From Candidatus Poseidoniaceae archaeon (GTDB taxonomy: Archaea > Thermoplasmatota > Poseidoniia > Poseidoniales > Poseidoniaceae), in contig CASIBY010000011.1 in assembly GCA_949373095.1 (NCBI GenBank), forward strand, positions 23,959 to 87,958: a DNA stretch of 64,000 nt, written 5' to 3'. Numbering within the stretch: the first letter of the stretch is position 1; each line of letters starts with the position of its first letter. The position numbers were made by a program, and so were the translations under genes. A model generated the notes under the pieces. The model searched no databases. It saw only the letters and a list, made by a program, of their open reading frames with translations, and was not told where the DNA came from. This document shows, in pieces, positions 63,666-64,000 of this stretch.

Positions 63666-64000
63666 CTATTCCATTTCCCAGAGTTCGTCGCCAACCCAGT
63701 GGACGGTTTTGATGCCCTTTCCCTTGGTTTCAGTACACCAATCCCTCGTTGGACATGCAGGCCCAACCAAGGGCAAGCGGGCGTTTGTGCTTCATGTCTC
63801 GGATCCACACCAAGTCCCCCTCTTCTACGCTTTCTTCAGCGCCATGGATGCCGGCCACCATGCAGTCCGCTCCGTTCATGAGGAACGGAATCGCCCCGTG
63901 GTCAACCTCAACCCATTTGTTTGCGTCCTGATGGCCCAGGAATCCCCGGAGTGTGAGGAAGACACATCGGTCGTTGGATTATCATCTGTTAATTCGATTA
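63666..64000 (-). CDS. PUA-domain RNA-binding protein (partial), two frameshifts
   Basis: The minus strand encodes a PUA domain: VDHGAIPFLMNGADCMVAGI, then DLVWIRDMKHKRPLALGWA in one frame, and KGKGIKTVHWVGDELWEME to a stop at 63666 in the next. The pattern fits archaeal PUA proteins of the MCT-1/Tma20 type, thought to bind tRNA or ribosomes. A frame change near 63745 and another near 63960 are required. The N-terminus lies beyond the window end. Confidence 0.65.

Noticed and set aside
63330..63881. Long plus-strand frame near the window end
   Set aside because: It overlaps the antisense PUA and signal-peptide genes and has low-complexity, shadow-like composition.
1..64000. CRISPR arrays, rRNA, transposases or prophage genes
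   Set aside because: No direct-repeat arrays, rRNA motifs, DDE transposase or phage structural genes were seen by eye. XerA looks like a chromosomal housekeeping recombinase.

Overview
The window looks like a marine planktonic euryarchaeon, most likely Marine Group II (Poseidoniales). Archaeal informational genes are present: an S13-S4-S11-RpoD operon, the DNA polymerase D large subunit, primase PriL, Sec61 beta, the chromosomal protein MC1, an Lhr helicase, an Hjc-type resolvase, XerA, and a type II tRNA-Ser with an encoded CCA. Beside them sit an aerobic haem-copper oxidase, a bacterial-type fused RibD, a GPAT/PlsC-like acyltransferase, a diacylglycerol-kinase-like enzyme and several very large secreted, membrane-anchored proteins. 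The group assignment is inference from gene content. No 16S rRNA is present to confirm it.

Layout. 0-5 kb: pantoate kinase (partial), RpoD, S11, S4 and S13 in one minus-strand operon, then a pyrE-methyltransferase pair. 5-20 kb: housekeeping genes on both strands, including polymerase D DP2, MptE, PriL, an acyltransferase, a DUF373 protein, a CBS protein, RibD and a lipid kinase. 20-27.5 kb: a respiratory cluster on the minus strand, transcribed CtaC, then a giant CtaD-CtaE fusion, then a subunit IV-like protein, then a SCO1-type copper chaperone that appears joined to a secreted repeat domain. tRNA-Ser(UGA) and a lipoprotein follow. 27.6-37.7 kb: YggU, a Toprim protein, an NSUN RNA methyltransferase operon with an Lrp regulator, Sec61 beta, a histone-H1-like HhH protein, XerA and MC1. 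37.7-54 kb: two giant surface proteins flank a macro-domain protein, a site-2-type protease, an Hjc/RuvC-like nuclease pair and signal peptidase. 54-64 kb: Lhr, then a block of membrane proteins (two with N-terminal SAP motifs) around a RimK-like ATP-grasp ligase with an RCK_C-like tail, ending in a partial PUA-domain protein.

How the genes fit together. The 20-27.5 kb block supplies oxidase subunits and CuA/CuB assembly. PolD, PriL, Hjc, Lhr and XerA cover replication, recombination and chromosome resolution, and MC1 and the HhH/Lys-Ala protein are candidate nucleoid proteins. Sec61 beta, signal peptidase and the M50 protease could serve export and membrane turnover of the many surface proteins.

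A strong feature of the window is clustered apparent frameshifts at about 20.1-22.6, 40.7-41.0 and 60.7-64.0 kb. Long genes elsewhere (polymerase DP2 4.1 kb, oxidase fusion 3.7 kb, surface protein 5.1 kb) are intact. Local sequence error is the simplest explanation, but real decay is not excluded. Every spacer between genes is shorter than 300 bases. No CRISPR array, rRNA, insertion sequence or prophage was seen.
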